Counted from the first letter of the stretch, positions 8,187 to 16,372 are shown. The stretch is 40,065 bases of DNA from Burkholderia stagnalis (GCF_902830275.1 NZ_CADESW010000037.1:1-40065), one strand, 5' to 3'. The notes: generated by a model not told the origin, from the letters alone. A program made the numbers and translations.

Positions 8187-10538
8187 GTGGCGATTGCGCC
8201 CGGAATCCTGATTGCCAGCCGACATTCGACACTTCCCGCGTACGTCATGCCTATCATTCCGCGCTCCGTTGATTTCGCGGTACTGAGCGTCTCCGCAGTC
8301 ACGCTGGTGGCGGGCTTTGCCTTGACCGCGATCGGCATGAGCGCGCTTGCGCGTGCGATGTGGCTCTGCGGCGCGCTGTCGGTTCTGCTGGCAGTGACCA
8401 CCTCCATCGCGACGGCATTGGCCAGACGTGAAGCCGGAATCGACGTCCTGGCGTGGCTTGCGATCGGCCTTGCCTTGACGCTCGGCGAATATCTCGCGGG
8501 GGCCATCATCGGGCTGATGCTGGCGAGCGGGCGGGCGCTTGAGCAGTACGCGCAACGCAGGGCGCAGCGGGAAATGACGGCGTTGCTGCGCAGGACACCG
8601 CATCACGCGGCGCGTTTCGAAAACGGTGAATGGCGCCAGGTGGCCCTGGAGCATGTGGGGCCCGGTGACAGGCTGCTCGTGCGAAGCGGCGAGTTCGTGC
8701 CGGTTGACGGTGTGTTGACCGGCGCGGCCGAACTGGACGAATCCATGCTGACCGGTGAATCGGTCGCGCTCCGTCGACTGCCCGGCGAATCCGTATGCAG
8801 CGGGGTGGTCAATGCCGGCACGCCGTTCGAGATGGTGGCCTCTGCGAGCGCCGGCGGCAGCACGTATGCCGGCATCGTCCGCATGGTGCAGTCGGCACAA
8901 CGGGAACGCAGCCCGGCGGCAAGGCTGGCGGACCGCTACGCATGGGTTTTCGTGCTGATTGCGTTACTGCTGGCCGGCGGAAGCTGGTTGGCGACCGGCG
9001 ATATCCGGCGCGCGCTCGCCGTGCTCGTCGTCGCGACGCCGTGTCCGCTGATCCTTGCGGTGCCGGTCGCAGTCGTCTCCGGCATGTCGCGTTGTGCGAA
9101 GCGCGGGATTCTTGTCAAAGGTGGCGGCGCGTTGGAGCGTCTCGCGCAAGCGTCCATCCTCTTTTTCGACAAGACCGGAACGCTCACGGGCGGCCGAGCC
9201 CGTCTCGTCTCGATTGAAAGTAGCCCAGGCGTGACGCACGACACCGTACTGCGATTCGCGGCGTCTTTGGCGCAAGCGTCCGGGCATGTGGTTTCCGAGG
9301 CATTGACCATTGCCGCGCGTGAGCGCCATGTGAATCTGTCATCGCCATCGACAATCCAGGAGTCTCCTGGCGCCGGATTGACCGGGCAGGTGGACGGCCA
9401 GGCGGTTGCGATCGGCTCGTTCGCCTTCGTTTCGACACACGCATCGGTCGCGCCATGGAGCGAGCCGCTCCTGAGGCACGTTGGCTACGAAGGCGGATCG
9501 GTGGTGTTCGTCGGCGTCGACGGCGTCATGATCGGGGCAGTCCAACTGGCCGACCAGGTTCGGCTCGAGACGCCCAGGGCGCTGCGCCTGCTGCGGCAGG
9601 GTGGCGTCAGCCGAATCGTGATGCTGACCGGCGACCGGCGCGACATCGCGGAGACCGTCGGCGCCACGGCAGGCGTCACCGAAGTGAGGGCGGAACAGTC
9701 TCCGGCGGACAAGCTCGCGGCCATTCAAGCTGCGCAGCATGAAGGCGTGGTGATCATGGTCGGAGATGGCATCAACGACGCGCCTGCGCTGGCGGCTGCG
9801 GACGTCGGCGTGGCAATGGGCGCGCGGGGCGCAGCGGCATCGTCCGAAGCGGCCGACGTCGTGCTGCTGGTCGACCGTCTGGATCGCCTCGTGGAGGCCT
9901 TGCGAATTGCGAAGCGGTCCCGTCGGATCGCCGTCGAGAGCGTCACGGCAGGCATGGCGCTGTCGATCGTCGCAATGGGCGTGGCGGCGTTCGGATTCCT
10001 GCCGCCCATCGGCGGGGCGATACTGCAGGAAATCATCGACGTTGCGGTAATCATCAATGCGCTGCGGGCTTCGGGAACACGATCGGTATCGAGGGCGGGT
10101 GGCCTCGCCTCCATCGACGCGGAGCGGATGAAGGCAGAGCATGTCCGGCTCGCTCCGGTGCTGAAGGAGATCAGAGACCTCGCCGACGAACTGCCGCGCT
10201 TGCCCGGAACGGCCGTTCGGACTGCACTCACGGACGTGAACGGCACATTGGCCCGTAGCCTGGTTCCTCACGAAAGGTCCGACGATCTCGATGTTTATCC
10301 GGGGCTCGTGCCGCTGTTGGGAGGTGAAGACCCGCTGGCGGCGATGAGCGGCTCGCATCGCGAGATTTTCAGGATGACCCGTCTGCTGGAACAAATGGCA
10401 ACGGACATGCCGCCTGACGGACCGGACTCGGTGGGCTTACGTGAGATTCAGCGCCTGCTGTATGGGCTGGAGGCGGTGGTTCGACTGCACTGCGCTCAGG
10501 AAGACGAAATGTTTCATGCACTCGGTGCGGAAAATTAG
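8187..10538 (+). CDS. P1B-5-type heavy-metal ATPase with C-terminal hemerythrin-like domain
   Basis: 783 residues from a GTG. It is predicted to pump a transition metal out of the cytoplasm using ATP. Seen: TGES-type actuator loop (SMLTGESVAL), the membrane metal motif TPCP (284-287), the phosphorylation site DKTGT (Asp328), the hinge GDGINDAPALAAADVGVAMG, and QEIID in the last membrane segment. TPCP together with QEXXD is the signature of the P1B-5 group, whose studied member (Nia of Sinorhizobium meliloti) moves nickel and iron. There is no N-terminal metal-binding domain. The C-terminus carries GSHREIFRMTRLL (His724) and VVRLHCAQEDEMF (His768, Glu772), a hemerythrin-type di-iron pattern, also described for P1B-5 pumps. 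Placement under an FNR-like promoter suggests iron handling when oxygen falls. The first in-frame ATG is at 8247, but it has no ribosome site. Confidence 0.88.
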   Translation: MAIAPGILIASRHSTLPAYVMPIIPRSVDFAVLSVSAVTLVAGFALTAIGMSALARAMWLCGALSVLLAVTTSIATALARREAGIDVLAWLAIGLALTLGEYLAGAIIGLMLASGRALEQYAQRRAQREMTALLRRTPHHAARFENGEWRQVALEHVGPGDRLLVRSGEFVPVDGVLTGAAELDESMLTGESVALRRLPGESVCSGVVNAGTPFEMVASASAGGSTYAGIVRMVQSAQRERSPAARLADRYAWVFVLIALLLAGGSWLATGDIRRALAVLVVATPCPLILAVPVAVVSGMSRCAKRGILVKGGGALERLAQASILFFDKTGTLTGGRARLVSIESSPGVTHDTVLRFAASLAQASGHVVSEALTIAARERHVNLSSPSTIQESPGAGLTGQVDGQAVAIGSFAFVSTHASVAPWSEPLLRHVGYEGGSVVFVGVDGVMIGAVQLADQVRLETPRALRLLRQGGVSRIVMLTGDRRDIAETVGATAGVTEVRAEQSPADKLAAIQAAQHEGVVIMVGDGINDAPALAAADVGVAMGARGAAASSEAADVVLLVDRLDRLVEALRIAKRSRRIAVESVTAGMALSIVAMGVAAFGFLPPIGGAILQEIIDVAVIINALRASGTRSVSRAGGLASIDAERMKAEHVRLAPVLKEIRDLADELPRLPGTAVRTALTDVNGTLARSLVPHERSDDLDVYPGLVPLLGGEDPLAAMSGSHREIFRMTRLLEQMATDMPPDGPDSVGLREIQRLLYGLEAVVRLHCAQEDEMFHALGAEN

Positions 10539-10602
10539 AAAGCGCGATCGCTGAAATCCGCGTCTAGCCGAAATTGACCGTGAGTACCGTCAACACGCAG
10601 TT

Positions 10603-10921
10603 TCAAGCGGCAGTTTCCGATGCGTAGAGTCGGTCCCGCGCGAACCGGTAGAAGAGCCAGGCTGCGAAGGCTGTCGGCAGCAGCGCGATCGACAGGAACA
10701 CCGCAAAGCCGATGCCGCGGTTCCTGAGCGGAATCTCGTCGACGTTCATGCCGGGCAGGCCCACTCAGGCAGATCGGTAGTGCGATCGCCGTAACGGACG
10801 TCAGTAGCAGCACGCTCCGGTTCGCGTGCTCGCCCAGCCAAGACGCACGAATGGCTGCACGGCGGCCCGTCTGCTGCCGTGTGGCCGGCTCGTCGCGCAA
10901 ACCCGGCCGGCGCCAACGCAC
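10603..10921 (-). pseudogene. Frameshifted C-terminal remnant of a CorA/ZntB-type transporter
   Basis: On the minus strand one frame reads NRSVLLLTSVTAIALPICL and a second frame takes over near 10765 with GLPGMNVDEIPLRNRG, then FAVFLSIALLPTAFAAWLF and a stop at 10603. Joined, these give the two C-terminal membrane helices and the GMN selectivity motif of CorA/ZntB magnesium or zinc transporters. A one-base shift separates the halves, and I find no N-terminal cytoplasmic domain upstream because the region is occupied by the flavodoxin promoter. It is therefore a decayed fragment. A sequencing indel could explain the shift but not the missing N-terminus. Confidence 0.6.
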
Positions 10922-10946
10922 CTTGCAGCCATCGCGAGACGTGCGA

Positions 10947-10960
10947 TTGATGTCGATCAG
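10947..10960 (+). promoter_or_regulatory. FNR-like box for the flavodoxin gene
   Basis: TTGATGTCGATCAG differs from TTGAT-N4-ATCAA only in the last base. TAACCT (10982-10987) follows at the same distance as the -10 hexamers of the other promoters here. Transcription would start near 10994, 44 bases before the ATG. Confidence 0.7.
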
Positions 10961-11037
10961 CGATCGGTCGATTCGCTAGCCTAACCTCGACATATGGCGT
11001 GCCTGCATGTTGGGGCGTGGATATCAAGGAGGGTGCC

Positions 11038-11553
11038 ATGTTCGGAGGCAAGATACTCGTGGTGTTCTATTCGCGGACGGGCACGACCCGCAGGACCGGA
11101 TCCGCACTGGCCGCCATGCTGCATGCCGATATCGAGGAAATCGTCGAAACGCGCGGTCGCGCCGGGCCGTTCGGGTATCTGCGCTCGATCGTCGAGGCGG
11201 TCAATCAGAAGCCGGCAGACATCGTTACGCCGAAGCGGGATCCGTCGGCATACGACCTTGTCGTGATCGGTTCGCCGGTGTGGGCAGGCTGCGTATCGTC
11301 GCCGGTGCGTGCCTACCTCAACGCGTATTGGCACCAGTTGCCGCGCATCGCGCTCTTTTGCAGCTTCGCGCAGCGTGGCGCGGACTCCGCGCTGGCGCAA
11401 ATGCGTACGCTGGCACGCAAATCACCGATCGCGGAATGCCAGGTGACGTCGCGCGAAGCACTTCACGACAGCGCCAGTCCGGTTCTGACGACGTTTGCAG
11501 AACGGGCGACGCGCCGGTTGCAAGAAGCTATCGCAACAGAGGCAGCGCGCTGA
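11038..11553 (+). CDS. Flavodoxin family protein
   Basis: 171 residues. The ATG at 11038 is preceded by a strong AAGGAGG ribosome site. The N-terminus ILVVFYSRTGTTRRTG is the phosphate-binding loop that holds FMN in flavodoxins. The second FMN-loop region is seen as DLVVIGSPVWAGCVSSPVRAYL. The protein is a little longer than short-chain flavodoxins and matches the flavodoxin/NAD(P)H-dependent oxidoreductase group found beside stress genes. Likely role: low-potential electron carrier or flavoprotein reductase in the cytoplasm. It lies between two hemerythrin-domain genes and each of the three has its own FNR-like box, so a function in electron supply at low oxygen is plausible. The redox partner is not visible. 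Confidence 0.82.
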   Translation: MFGGKILVVFYSRTGTTRRTGSALAAMLHADIEEIVETRGRAGPFGYLRSIVEAVNQKPADIVTPKRDPSAYDLVVIGSPVWAGCVSSPVRAYLNAYWHQLPRIALFCSFAQRGADSALAQMRTLARKSPIAECQVTSREALHDSASPVLTTFAERATRRLQEAIATEAAR

Positions 11554-11950
11554 CTCGATGCGTCGACGTGCGTCTACCGCCGACCAGCCGGCACACTCAA
11601 TCTGAACGCACGACGCAGCATGCGTTACCCGCGTTCGGCGAAACAGGCGGCAAATCCTGCATGCAGGAAGAGTCAGCACGCAGCCGTTCGAATCCTGAAC
11701 GATCGATTGCAGTGCGCTTGAACTGGCTGATCGCATGTGCCGAAGTCACGTCGGCGACATCGTCGTCATCGAGTATCGCAATGGCGACGCCATGCCGATC
11801 TTGGCACGATCGTACCGGCAGCGGAGCTCAACCGGACCTCGAAAACCAGGTGCCGGATCGATGGCAGGCACGCGCAATTCAGTCGGCCGGGCGCCTGTTC
11901 AACTTGGCCGAAGCAGGCCGACTTCGCGCGTTGCCGTGCCGGCACACTCT
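11554..11950. other. Intergenic stretch with scattered coding-like fragments
   Basis: No intact gene is convincing here. On the plus strand VGDIVVIEYRNGDAMPIL (about 11753-11806) and, in another frame, QSAGRLFNLAEAGRLRALP (about 11879-11935) read like pieces of one small protein broken by frameshifts. I cannot name the family. The stretch ends at the FNR-like box for the hemerythrin gene. Confidence 0.25.
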
Positions 11951-11964
11951 TTGATCTCCCTCAA
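11951..11964 (+). promoter_or_regulatory. FNR-like box for the hemerythrin-domain gene
   Basis: TTGATCTCCCTCAA has one mismatch to the FNR consensus. The -10 at the standard distance (TGATGT, 11986-11991) is poor. It implies a leader of roughly 100 bases before the ATG at 12105 and argues against an earlier in-frame start at 11985. Confidence 0.55.
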
Positions 11965-12104
11965 AGCCGTGGCGTCGGCGCACTTTGATGTCGAGCCGCA
12001 GCCGACCAAGATGGAGATTGTGGGCACTGGCTAACGGGCTTGCCGAGCAACCGAGTCGATCAAGCGATCGCCAGTGCATTTCGCCTGTTTCCGTGGGGTT
12101 GGGT

Positions 12105-12686
12105 ATGTCCTCGTTGAAGCCGCGTGCCGCGATCGCCGTAATCCTCCGTGAGCACGAACGGCTGTCTGCCGTCATCGCGGGCATGCGGCGCTATGTCCAT
12201 CTGCTGGCGGCTGGCAAACCCGTTCCGGGTCTCATGGTGTTCAGGGCGATGCTCTATTACATCCGAGAGTACCCCGAGCAGGTACATCATCCGAAAGAGG
12301 AGCGCTACCTGTTTGCGCCATTGCGGGATGCGTCTCCCGAATTCGACGGCGTCCTCGACGAACTGGAGACTCAGCACGCCCGAGGTGACGGGATGCTAAC
12401 CAATCTCGAGCACGCGCTGACCCGATACGAATTGAAGGGGGCGCCCGCACTCGCGGCCCTGGTGGCGCTGGTGGATGAATATGCCGAGTTCTATTCGGAT
12501 CACCGGTGCATGGAGGAGACGCTGATATTGCCGGCCGCCAGGCGTTTGCTGACGGAAGAGGACTGGGCGGAACTCGATCTCGCGTTCGGAGCGAATCGCG
12601 ATCCGTTCGATGGCGTCAAACTCGAAGACGATCTCGGCAAGCTGTTCTCGATGATCGTCAATGCGATTCCGGAAACGGAGGATTAG
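12105..12686 (+). CDS. Hemerythrin HHE-domain protein
   Basis: 193 residues, probably cytoplasmic. Histidine and glutamate ligands of a hemerythrin four-helix bundle can be followed in order: REHERL, HHPKEERYLF, ETQHARGDGML and YSDHRCMEETLILPAA. The spacing matches the domain's di-iron ligand pattern H...HxxxE...H...HxxxxE. Such proteins bind oxygen or nitric oxide, or protect and repair iron centres (YtfE-like). The last 30 residues (FDGVKLEDDLGKLFSMIVNAIP) are a typical C-terminal tail for this group. Start at ATG 12105; the earlier frame is non-conserved and upstream of the predicted transcription start. A second hemerythrin domain lies on the metal ATPase 1.6 kb upstream. Confidence 0.85.
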   Translation: MSSLKPRAAIAVILREHERLSAVIAGMRRYVHLLAAGKPVPGLMVFRAMLYYIREYPEQVHHPKEERYLFAPLRDASPEFDGVLDELETQHARGDGMLTNLEHALTRYELKGAPALAALVALVDEYAEFYSDHRCMEETLILPAARRLLTEEDWAELDLAFGANRDPFDGVKLEDDLGKLFSMIVNAIPETED

Positions 12687-12757
12687 CGGTTCGCGCGTGC
12701 GTTTCGCCCGAGGCTCGTCCACCGAACCGGAATGCCGGCACAGCGCGTGCAACGCGC

Positions 12758-13129
12758 TCAGCCTGCGTCGTCTGCAAACAGCCGGTGCTCGGGTTCGGCC
12801 TGCTCGGTATCGACGCACTGCACGCACCAGCGGCCGGCATCCGGCGTGTGATGGGCGTGCCGGTACCAGCGTGCCATGCCGCATGCACCGACACTCGGCG
12901 CCTTGGCATTGCCGGACGCGAAGTCGTCGAGGACGATGAGCGGATGGTCGGAATCGGGCAGGGCAAGCCGGATGCCGTCGCCGGCCCGGGCAAGCGTCCC
13001 CCATGACGGCATTGCCATGGCGTCGTGCCCTTCGCACGACCACTTGTGCTCGTCGAAATCAAGCCAGACGATCGCATATGCCGACGGGCCGGCATGCGCG
13101 AACGTGTCGAGATGAACGGTGATGCGCAC
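12758..13129 (-). CDS. Conserved-looking hypothetical protein in the FNR-box gene set
   Basis: 123 residues from a GTG at 13129 that has AGGAG seven bases upstream. I do not recognise the family. The protein has no signal peptide or membrane helix. It begins RITVHLDTFAHAGPSAYAIVW, has Trp-rich stretches (WLDFDEHKWSCEG) and a C-terminal part with His and Cys (RWYRHAHHTPDAGRWCVQC) that could hold a metal. The next ATG upstream (13177) falls on the predicted transcription start and is disfavoured. It converges on the hemerythrin gene and is transcribed from its own FNR-like promoter, so a role in the low-oxygen response is likely though undefined. Confidence 0.65.
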   Translation of the reverse strand: MRITVHLDTFAHAGPSAYAIVWLDFDEHKWSCEGHDAMAMPSWGTLARAGDGIRLALPDSDHPLIVLDDFASGNAKAPSVGACGMARWYRHAHHTPDAGRWCVQCVDTEQAEPEHRLFADDAG

Positions 13130-13210
13130 GGCGTACTCCTGTGATGAATGGCTGGTGGCGTCCTCTGACGCGGGCATGGGTCCAGTCTAGGTTTGGCCAT
13201 GGACCCAACC

Positions 13211-13224
13211 TTGATGCACGTCAA
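13211..13224 (-). promoter_or_regulatory. FNR/ANR-like box and -10 for the hypothetical gene
   Basis: TTGATGCACGTCAA has one mismatch to the FNR consensus. On the minus strand TAGACT (13184-13189) lies 28.5 bases from the box centre, the same hexamer and spacing as at the metal ATPase and the third universal stress gene. Transcription would start near 13177, giving a leader of about 48 bases. Confidence 0.75.
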
Positions 13225-13866
13225 CCGGTTAAGCGACATGACACCATTGACGCTCGCTGGATCGATGACTTCCGTCGTGATTTTCTTGTGACGCGACCTC
13301 CCGCAACGGCCCGTCGAGCCTGACAGGATTCCGACAATATCGACGCGAGATTCACGACCTGATTGGTCACAAAATTCCACCACAGGTTGCTATGTGGTCG
13401 GAATGGCGGGCCGGCGCGCTTTGCCGGTCGTCAGTTTTGCATCGCAATGCAGCCGTTAAGATAAGAAAACTTATCCTGACTCTGATGTGAAAATGCAAAC
13501 CAGCCCGTCCGGAATTCGCGTTCAGTCGTATTCCGTGGCCCACATTCGGCGCAGGGCAGTGTGACGAGCGGTGCTGCGCGGCGTCGACGCGAAGATCGCC
13601 GAGCGGCTGGCGTAGCCGACCATGCTCGATCATCAGGATGCCGGCCACGCAAGACTGACGGGCACAGAACGCGGCACGAATGCGAGCAGCCAGATCCTCG
13701 GCGATGGCCCTCCATGCCCCGAACGGCGCGCTCACGCCGGTTTCGCACGGGCTCGCAACACGCGCCCAATGCGAGTTGTTGAATGTGAGCTTTTGCTTAT
13801 ATTCTGGATTCGTCGGGCGGAAACGGCATGGGGCCTCCGCCGATCACTGCATGAGCGAGACCGACG
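13225..13866. other. Intergenic region, no intact gene
   Basis: 642 bases with no convincing complete gene. The part around 13440-13480 is AT-richer. The minus-strand segment 13600-13735 has a possible regulator remnant (listed separately). An AT-rich stretch near 13790-13805 (GCTTATATTCTGG) could carry the promoter of the downstream VOC gene. Confidence 0.4.
13600..13735 (-). pseudogene. Possible remnant of a GntR-type DNA-binding domain
   Basis: The minus-strand reading WRAIAEDLAARIRA followed by LMIEHGRLRQPLGDLRVD resembles the start of a GntR winged helix (first helix, then helix-turn-helix with LxxxG-(V)SR-(T)-L). The linking segment is scrambled and no effector domain follows. The similarity is short and could be chance. 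Confidence 0.25.
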
Positions 13867-14283
13867 ATGACTGACATGGCACCGATGACGCAAACGATGA
13901 AGCTCAATCACCTGAGCTTCCCCTCGGCCGACACGCTGGCGACGGCCCGATTCTTCGAGCGGCACCTCGGCTTCACGATCGCGGGAAGCTGGAACAAGTC
14001 GTACATCCTCAAGCGCCCGGGCTTCGACGTGGTGATCGATCACGCCGGCGACGACCGTCCGTCGTGGCCGACGAATTTCCACGTCGGGTTCGAATTGCCG
14101 AGCCTCGATGCCGTTCGCGCACTGTTCGAGCGATTCACGGAAGAGGGCGTCGCGATGGAGACGGACGTGTTCAACAACGGGCGCGGTTCGCGCTTCTTCT
14201 GCCGCGCACCGGGCGGCGTGATGTTCGAACTGAATACGCGCGCGGACGCCGCGCCGGAATATCGCGGCACGTTCGACAACTGA
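13867..14283 (+). CDS. VOC (glyoxalase/bleomycin resistance fold) family protein
   Basis: 138 residues. Pattern of the vicinal-oxygen-chelate fold: an opening strand MKLNHLSFPSADTLATARFFERHLGF, a middle strand FHVGFELPSLDAVRALFERF, and a closing strand FFCRAPGGVMFELNTRAD. His16 or so and the Glu of MFEL are the usual metal ligands. Members include glyoxalases, dioxygenases and antibiotic-binding proteins, and nothing here chooses between them. Alternative ATG at 13876; no strong ribosome site precedes either. The next gene converges on it with a 28-base gap. It is not preceded by an FNR-like box. Confidence 0.8.
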   Translation: MTDMAPMTQTMKLNHLSFPSADTLATARFFERHLGFTIAGSWNKSYILKRPGFDVVIDHAGDDRPSWPTNFHVGFELPSLDAVRALFERFTEEGVAMETDVFNNGRGSRFFCRAPGGVMFELNTRADAAPEYRGTFDN

Positions 14284-14311
14284 CCCGACGCGGGCCCGGC
14301 GCGCGCGGCGC

Positions 14312-14845
14312 TCAGCCGCTGGCGCGGGCGTGCAGGTCGATGAATGCGCGGGTGCGCGATGGCGCGGTGATTTCCGTCCAGTGCAGATGCGCGTACTTCG
14401 GATCGTCGCGAAGGCCGGCGAACTTGACGCGATTCCTGGCGAACGTGGTGTATGACCACAGCAGCACCGAGTCGCGGGAACAGAACGCCATGCGCAGCGA
14501 TTCCCGATTGCCGTGAAAGAGCTCGGTGCGCGTGAGCCCGCGGCTCAACGTGCGCCACAGCACCCGGGAAAACACCGTCCATCGCCCGAAGTTGAGCCAC
14601 ACGATGTGCGTGGCCCGCGACCAGAGCACGTCGCGCACGGCGCTGTAGTTTCCGTCGGCGACCCATCGGTCGCCGGCCGTCGCGGCAAGCACGGCACGCT
14701 CGAACTGTTCGGGCGGCACGGCGGTCCAGTTGGGGCCCCAGTAGAGTGCATCCAGCTCGATGTGCGGGCAGTCCGCGGCGGCGGCCAGTGCGCTCGCAAA
14801 GGTAGATTTCCCCGATCCGCTGGTTCCGACGACGACGAAGCGCAT
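14312..14845 (-). CDS. P-loop NTPase, adenylate-kinase-like (FlaR / topology-modulation type)
   Basis: 177 residues. It starts with MRFVVVGTSGSGKSTFA, a Walker A loop, then LDALYWGPNW and AVLAATAGDRWVADGNYS, the order seen in the small kinase-like proteins annotated as FlaR or DNA topology modulation protein. WSRATHIVWLNFGRW provides the Walker B-like strand. The ATG at 14845 is chosen because the fold begins there; the frame is open further upstream but carries no recognisable sequence. No good ribosome site is visible. The substrate of this family is not well defined. It diverges from the MFS gene. Confidence 0.75.
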   Translation of the reverse strand: MRFVVVGTSGSGKSTFASALAAAADCPHIELDALYWGPNWTAVPPEQFERAVLAATAGDRWVADGNYSAVRDVLWSRATHIVWLNFGRWTVFSRVLWRTLSRGLTRTELFHGNRESLRMAFCSRDSVLLWSYTTFARNRVKFAGLRDDPKYAHLHWTEITAPSRTRAFIDLHARASG

Positions 14846-14992
14846 GGGTTTGACCGTGGTCGAATGACGAAGCCGCGTATTGTGCCTGATGCCGAATTTC
14901 TCGCCGATACCTGCCAGAAATGGTAGTTCCCCTTGTGCCATGCAAGCATGCCAGGCCCGCCCGCATCGCCTGCTCGTTTTCGCCGCCTTTTG

Positions 14993-14998
14993 TACAAT
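14993..14998 (+). promoter_or_regulatory. Possible -10 element upstream of the exporter
   Basis: TACAAT in an AT-richer patch (TTTTGTACAATCGG), about 50 bases before the first small start codon. No good -35 hexamer lies 17 bases upstream, so an activator may be needed. Confidence 0.3.
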
Positions 14999-15050
14999 CG
15001 GGCGCGAGGGCCGGACAGCATGCTGCCGACACAAACATCAACAAGATCGA

Positions 15051-15155
15051 ATGAGAGAAGCGATGGCGATTCAACTCGCATTGCAGGGCCCGCTGCGTGA
15101 GCGCGCGCGGGACACCGCCGGGCGTGCATCACGATCGGCGGGAGGCCCGGCATGA
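15051..15155 (+). CDS. Small leader ORF overlapping the exporter start
   Basis: Encodes 34 residues (30 if the ATG at 15063, which has GAGAGAAG upstream, is used). Its TGA overlaps the exporter ATG as ATGA, the arrangement of translationally coupled genes. The peptide is basic with no recognisable motif (ends RDTAGRASRSAGGPA). It may be a leader controlling exporter translation rather than a functional protein. Confidence 0.35.
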   Translation: MREAMAIQLALQGPLRERARDTAGRASRSAGGPA

Positions 15156-16372
15156 GCGACAAGCCCGTTCTTGCCGCCGGCGCACCGTGCGAACGTAGCG
15201 CCTCGACCGTTTCCTTGATGGCGCTGTCCTGCCTGATCGTATTCATGGCGCAAACGGCGACCACGGTCTACCTGCCGTCGTTGCCGATCGTCATGCGCGA
15301 GCTGAAGATGACGCAGGGCGCCGCCGAGTTCTCCATCTCCGCCTATGTGATCGGCGCGGCGCTGCCGGTGCCGTTCTGGGGCGCCGCCGCGGAACGCTGG
15401 GGCAGGCGCGGCCCGCTGCTGATTTCCCTGCTGCTGTTCGTGGCCAGCAGCCTGCTGCTCGCGGGCTGCACGTTCGCCCCGGCGCTGCTGGCGTTGCGCG
15501 CCGTCCAGGGCATCGGGGGCGGCGGCGCGGCGATCATCGCAAGAATCATCGTGCGGGACAACTGGCGCGGCGACGAGCTGGCGCGGCGCCTGTCCGTGCT
15601 GTCGATCGCCTTCATCACGGCACTGGGCGGCGGCCAGTTCATCGGCGGGCTGATCGGCCGATACAGCCATTGGCAAGCGGGCTTCGTGCTGATGGCCGTC
15701 ACCGCCACGCTGGCGATCGGCCTGTCGTACACCGTGACGTTGAAGGCAGGGCACCGCACCGCCGTCACGTCCGGCATGGCCGGCACGTACTGGCGCCTGC
15801 TGCGGCGCCCGGGCTTCCTGTGGCCGGCCTGCGCGGGCGGCCTGGCATTCGCGACGACCGTGACCTTGCAGGAAGTGAGCCCCTTCGTATTCCAGGAATA
15901 CTTCAAGCTCGCGGTGACGAGCTTCGGCAGCATCGGCCTGCTGCTCGGCATCGCCTATTTCAGCGGCGCGATGCTGGTCAATCGCCTCGTGCGGCGGCTC
16001 GGCGGCGTGCGGCTGATGCATGCCGGCGCGACGCTGCTCGTGCTGGCGACCACGCTGATGCTGGCGTCCTGGCTGGGCGGCCTGCTGGCCCATGCCGCGG
16101 GCGTGTGGATCTTCATCGCGCTGTATTGCCTGATGACCTTTGGCCAGGCGGTGCTGTTTCCCAACAGCATGGCGGCCGCGGTCAGCGATGCGCCGGAACA
16201 TGGCGCGCATGCAATGGCCTTGTGCGGCTTCCTGCAGCAAGGGCTGGCGGGCATCGCCGCCACCGCCGCGCTGCTGCTGCACCATGACGGCACGTGGACT
16301 GCCGCCGTCTTCGTGCTCGGTGCGACGAGCTGGCTGCTGGTGAAGATGAAGGTAGGCGGCAAGCCGGCGTGA
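15152..16372 (+). CDS. MFS multidrug exporter (Bcr/CflA-like), candidate icosalide transporter
   Basis: 406 residues with about twelve hydrophobic helices. A good GGGAGG site precedes the ATG. Typical drug:proton antiporter features: YLPSLPIVMRELKMT after the first helix, the loop 2-3 motif WGAAAERWGRRGPLL (motif A, G-x-x-x-D/E-R-x-G-R), and ALRAVQGIGGGGAAIIARIIVRD in helix 4-5 (motif like LQGxGgg...RAxxxD). These fit the Bcr/CflA group. It points toward icoA and ends 25 bases from the convergent response-regulator gene. A role in exporting, or giving self-protection from, the lipopeptide is inferred from position only. Confidence 0.85.
   Translation: MSDKPVLAAGAPCERSASTVSLMALSCLIVFMAQTATTVYLPSLPIVMRELKMTQGAAEFSISAYVIGAALPVPFWGAAAERWGRRGPLLISLLLFVASSLLLAGCTFAPALLALRAVQGIGGGGAAIIARIIVRDNWRGDELARRLSVLSIAFITALGGGQFIGGLIGRYSHWQAGFVLMAVTATLAIGLSYTVTLKAGHRTAVTSGMAGTYWRLLRRPGFLWPACAGGLAFATTVTLQEVSPFVFQEYFKLAVTSFGSIGLLLGIAYFSGAMLVNRLVRRLGGVRLMHAGATLLVLATTLMLASWLGGLLAHAAGVWIFIALYCLMTFGQAVLFPNSMAAAVSDAPEHGAHAMALCGFLQQGLAGIAATAALLLHHDGTWTAAVFVLGATSWLLVKMKVGGKPA

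Noticed and set aside
10574..10593. TTGAC and GTCAA half-sites after the metal ATPase
   Set aside because: They are separated by ten bases instead of four and sit in the transporter remnant's 3' side with no gene to drive.
14850..14863. FNR-like TTGACCGTGGTCGA before the P-loop gene
   Set aside because: It lies only five bases from the start codon, leaving no room for a promoter, and has extra mismatches.
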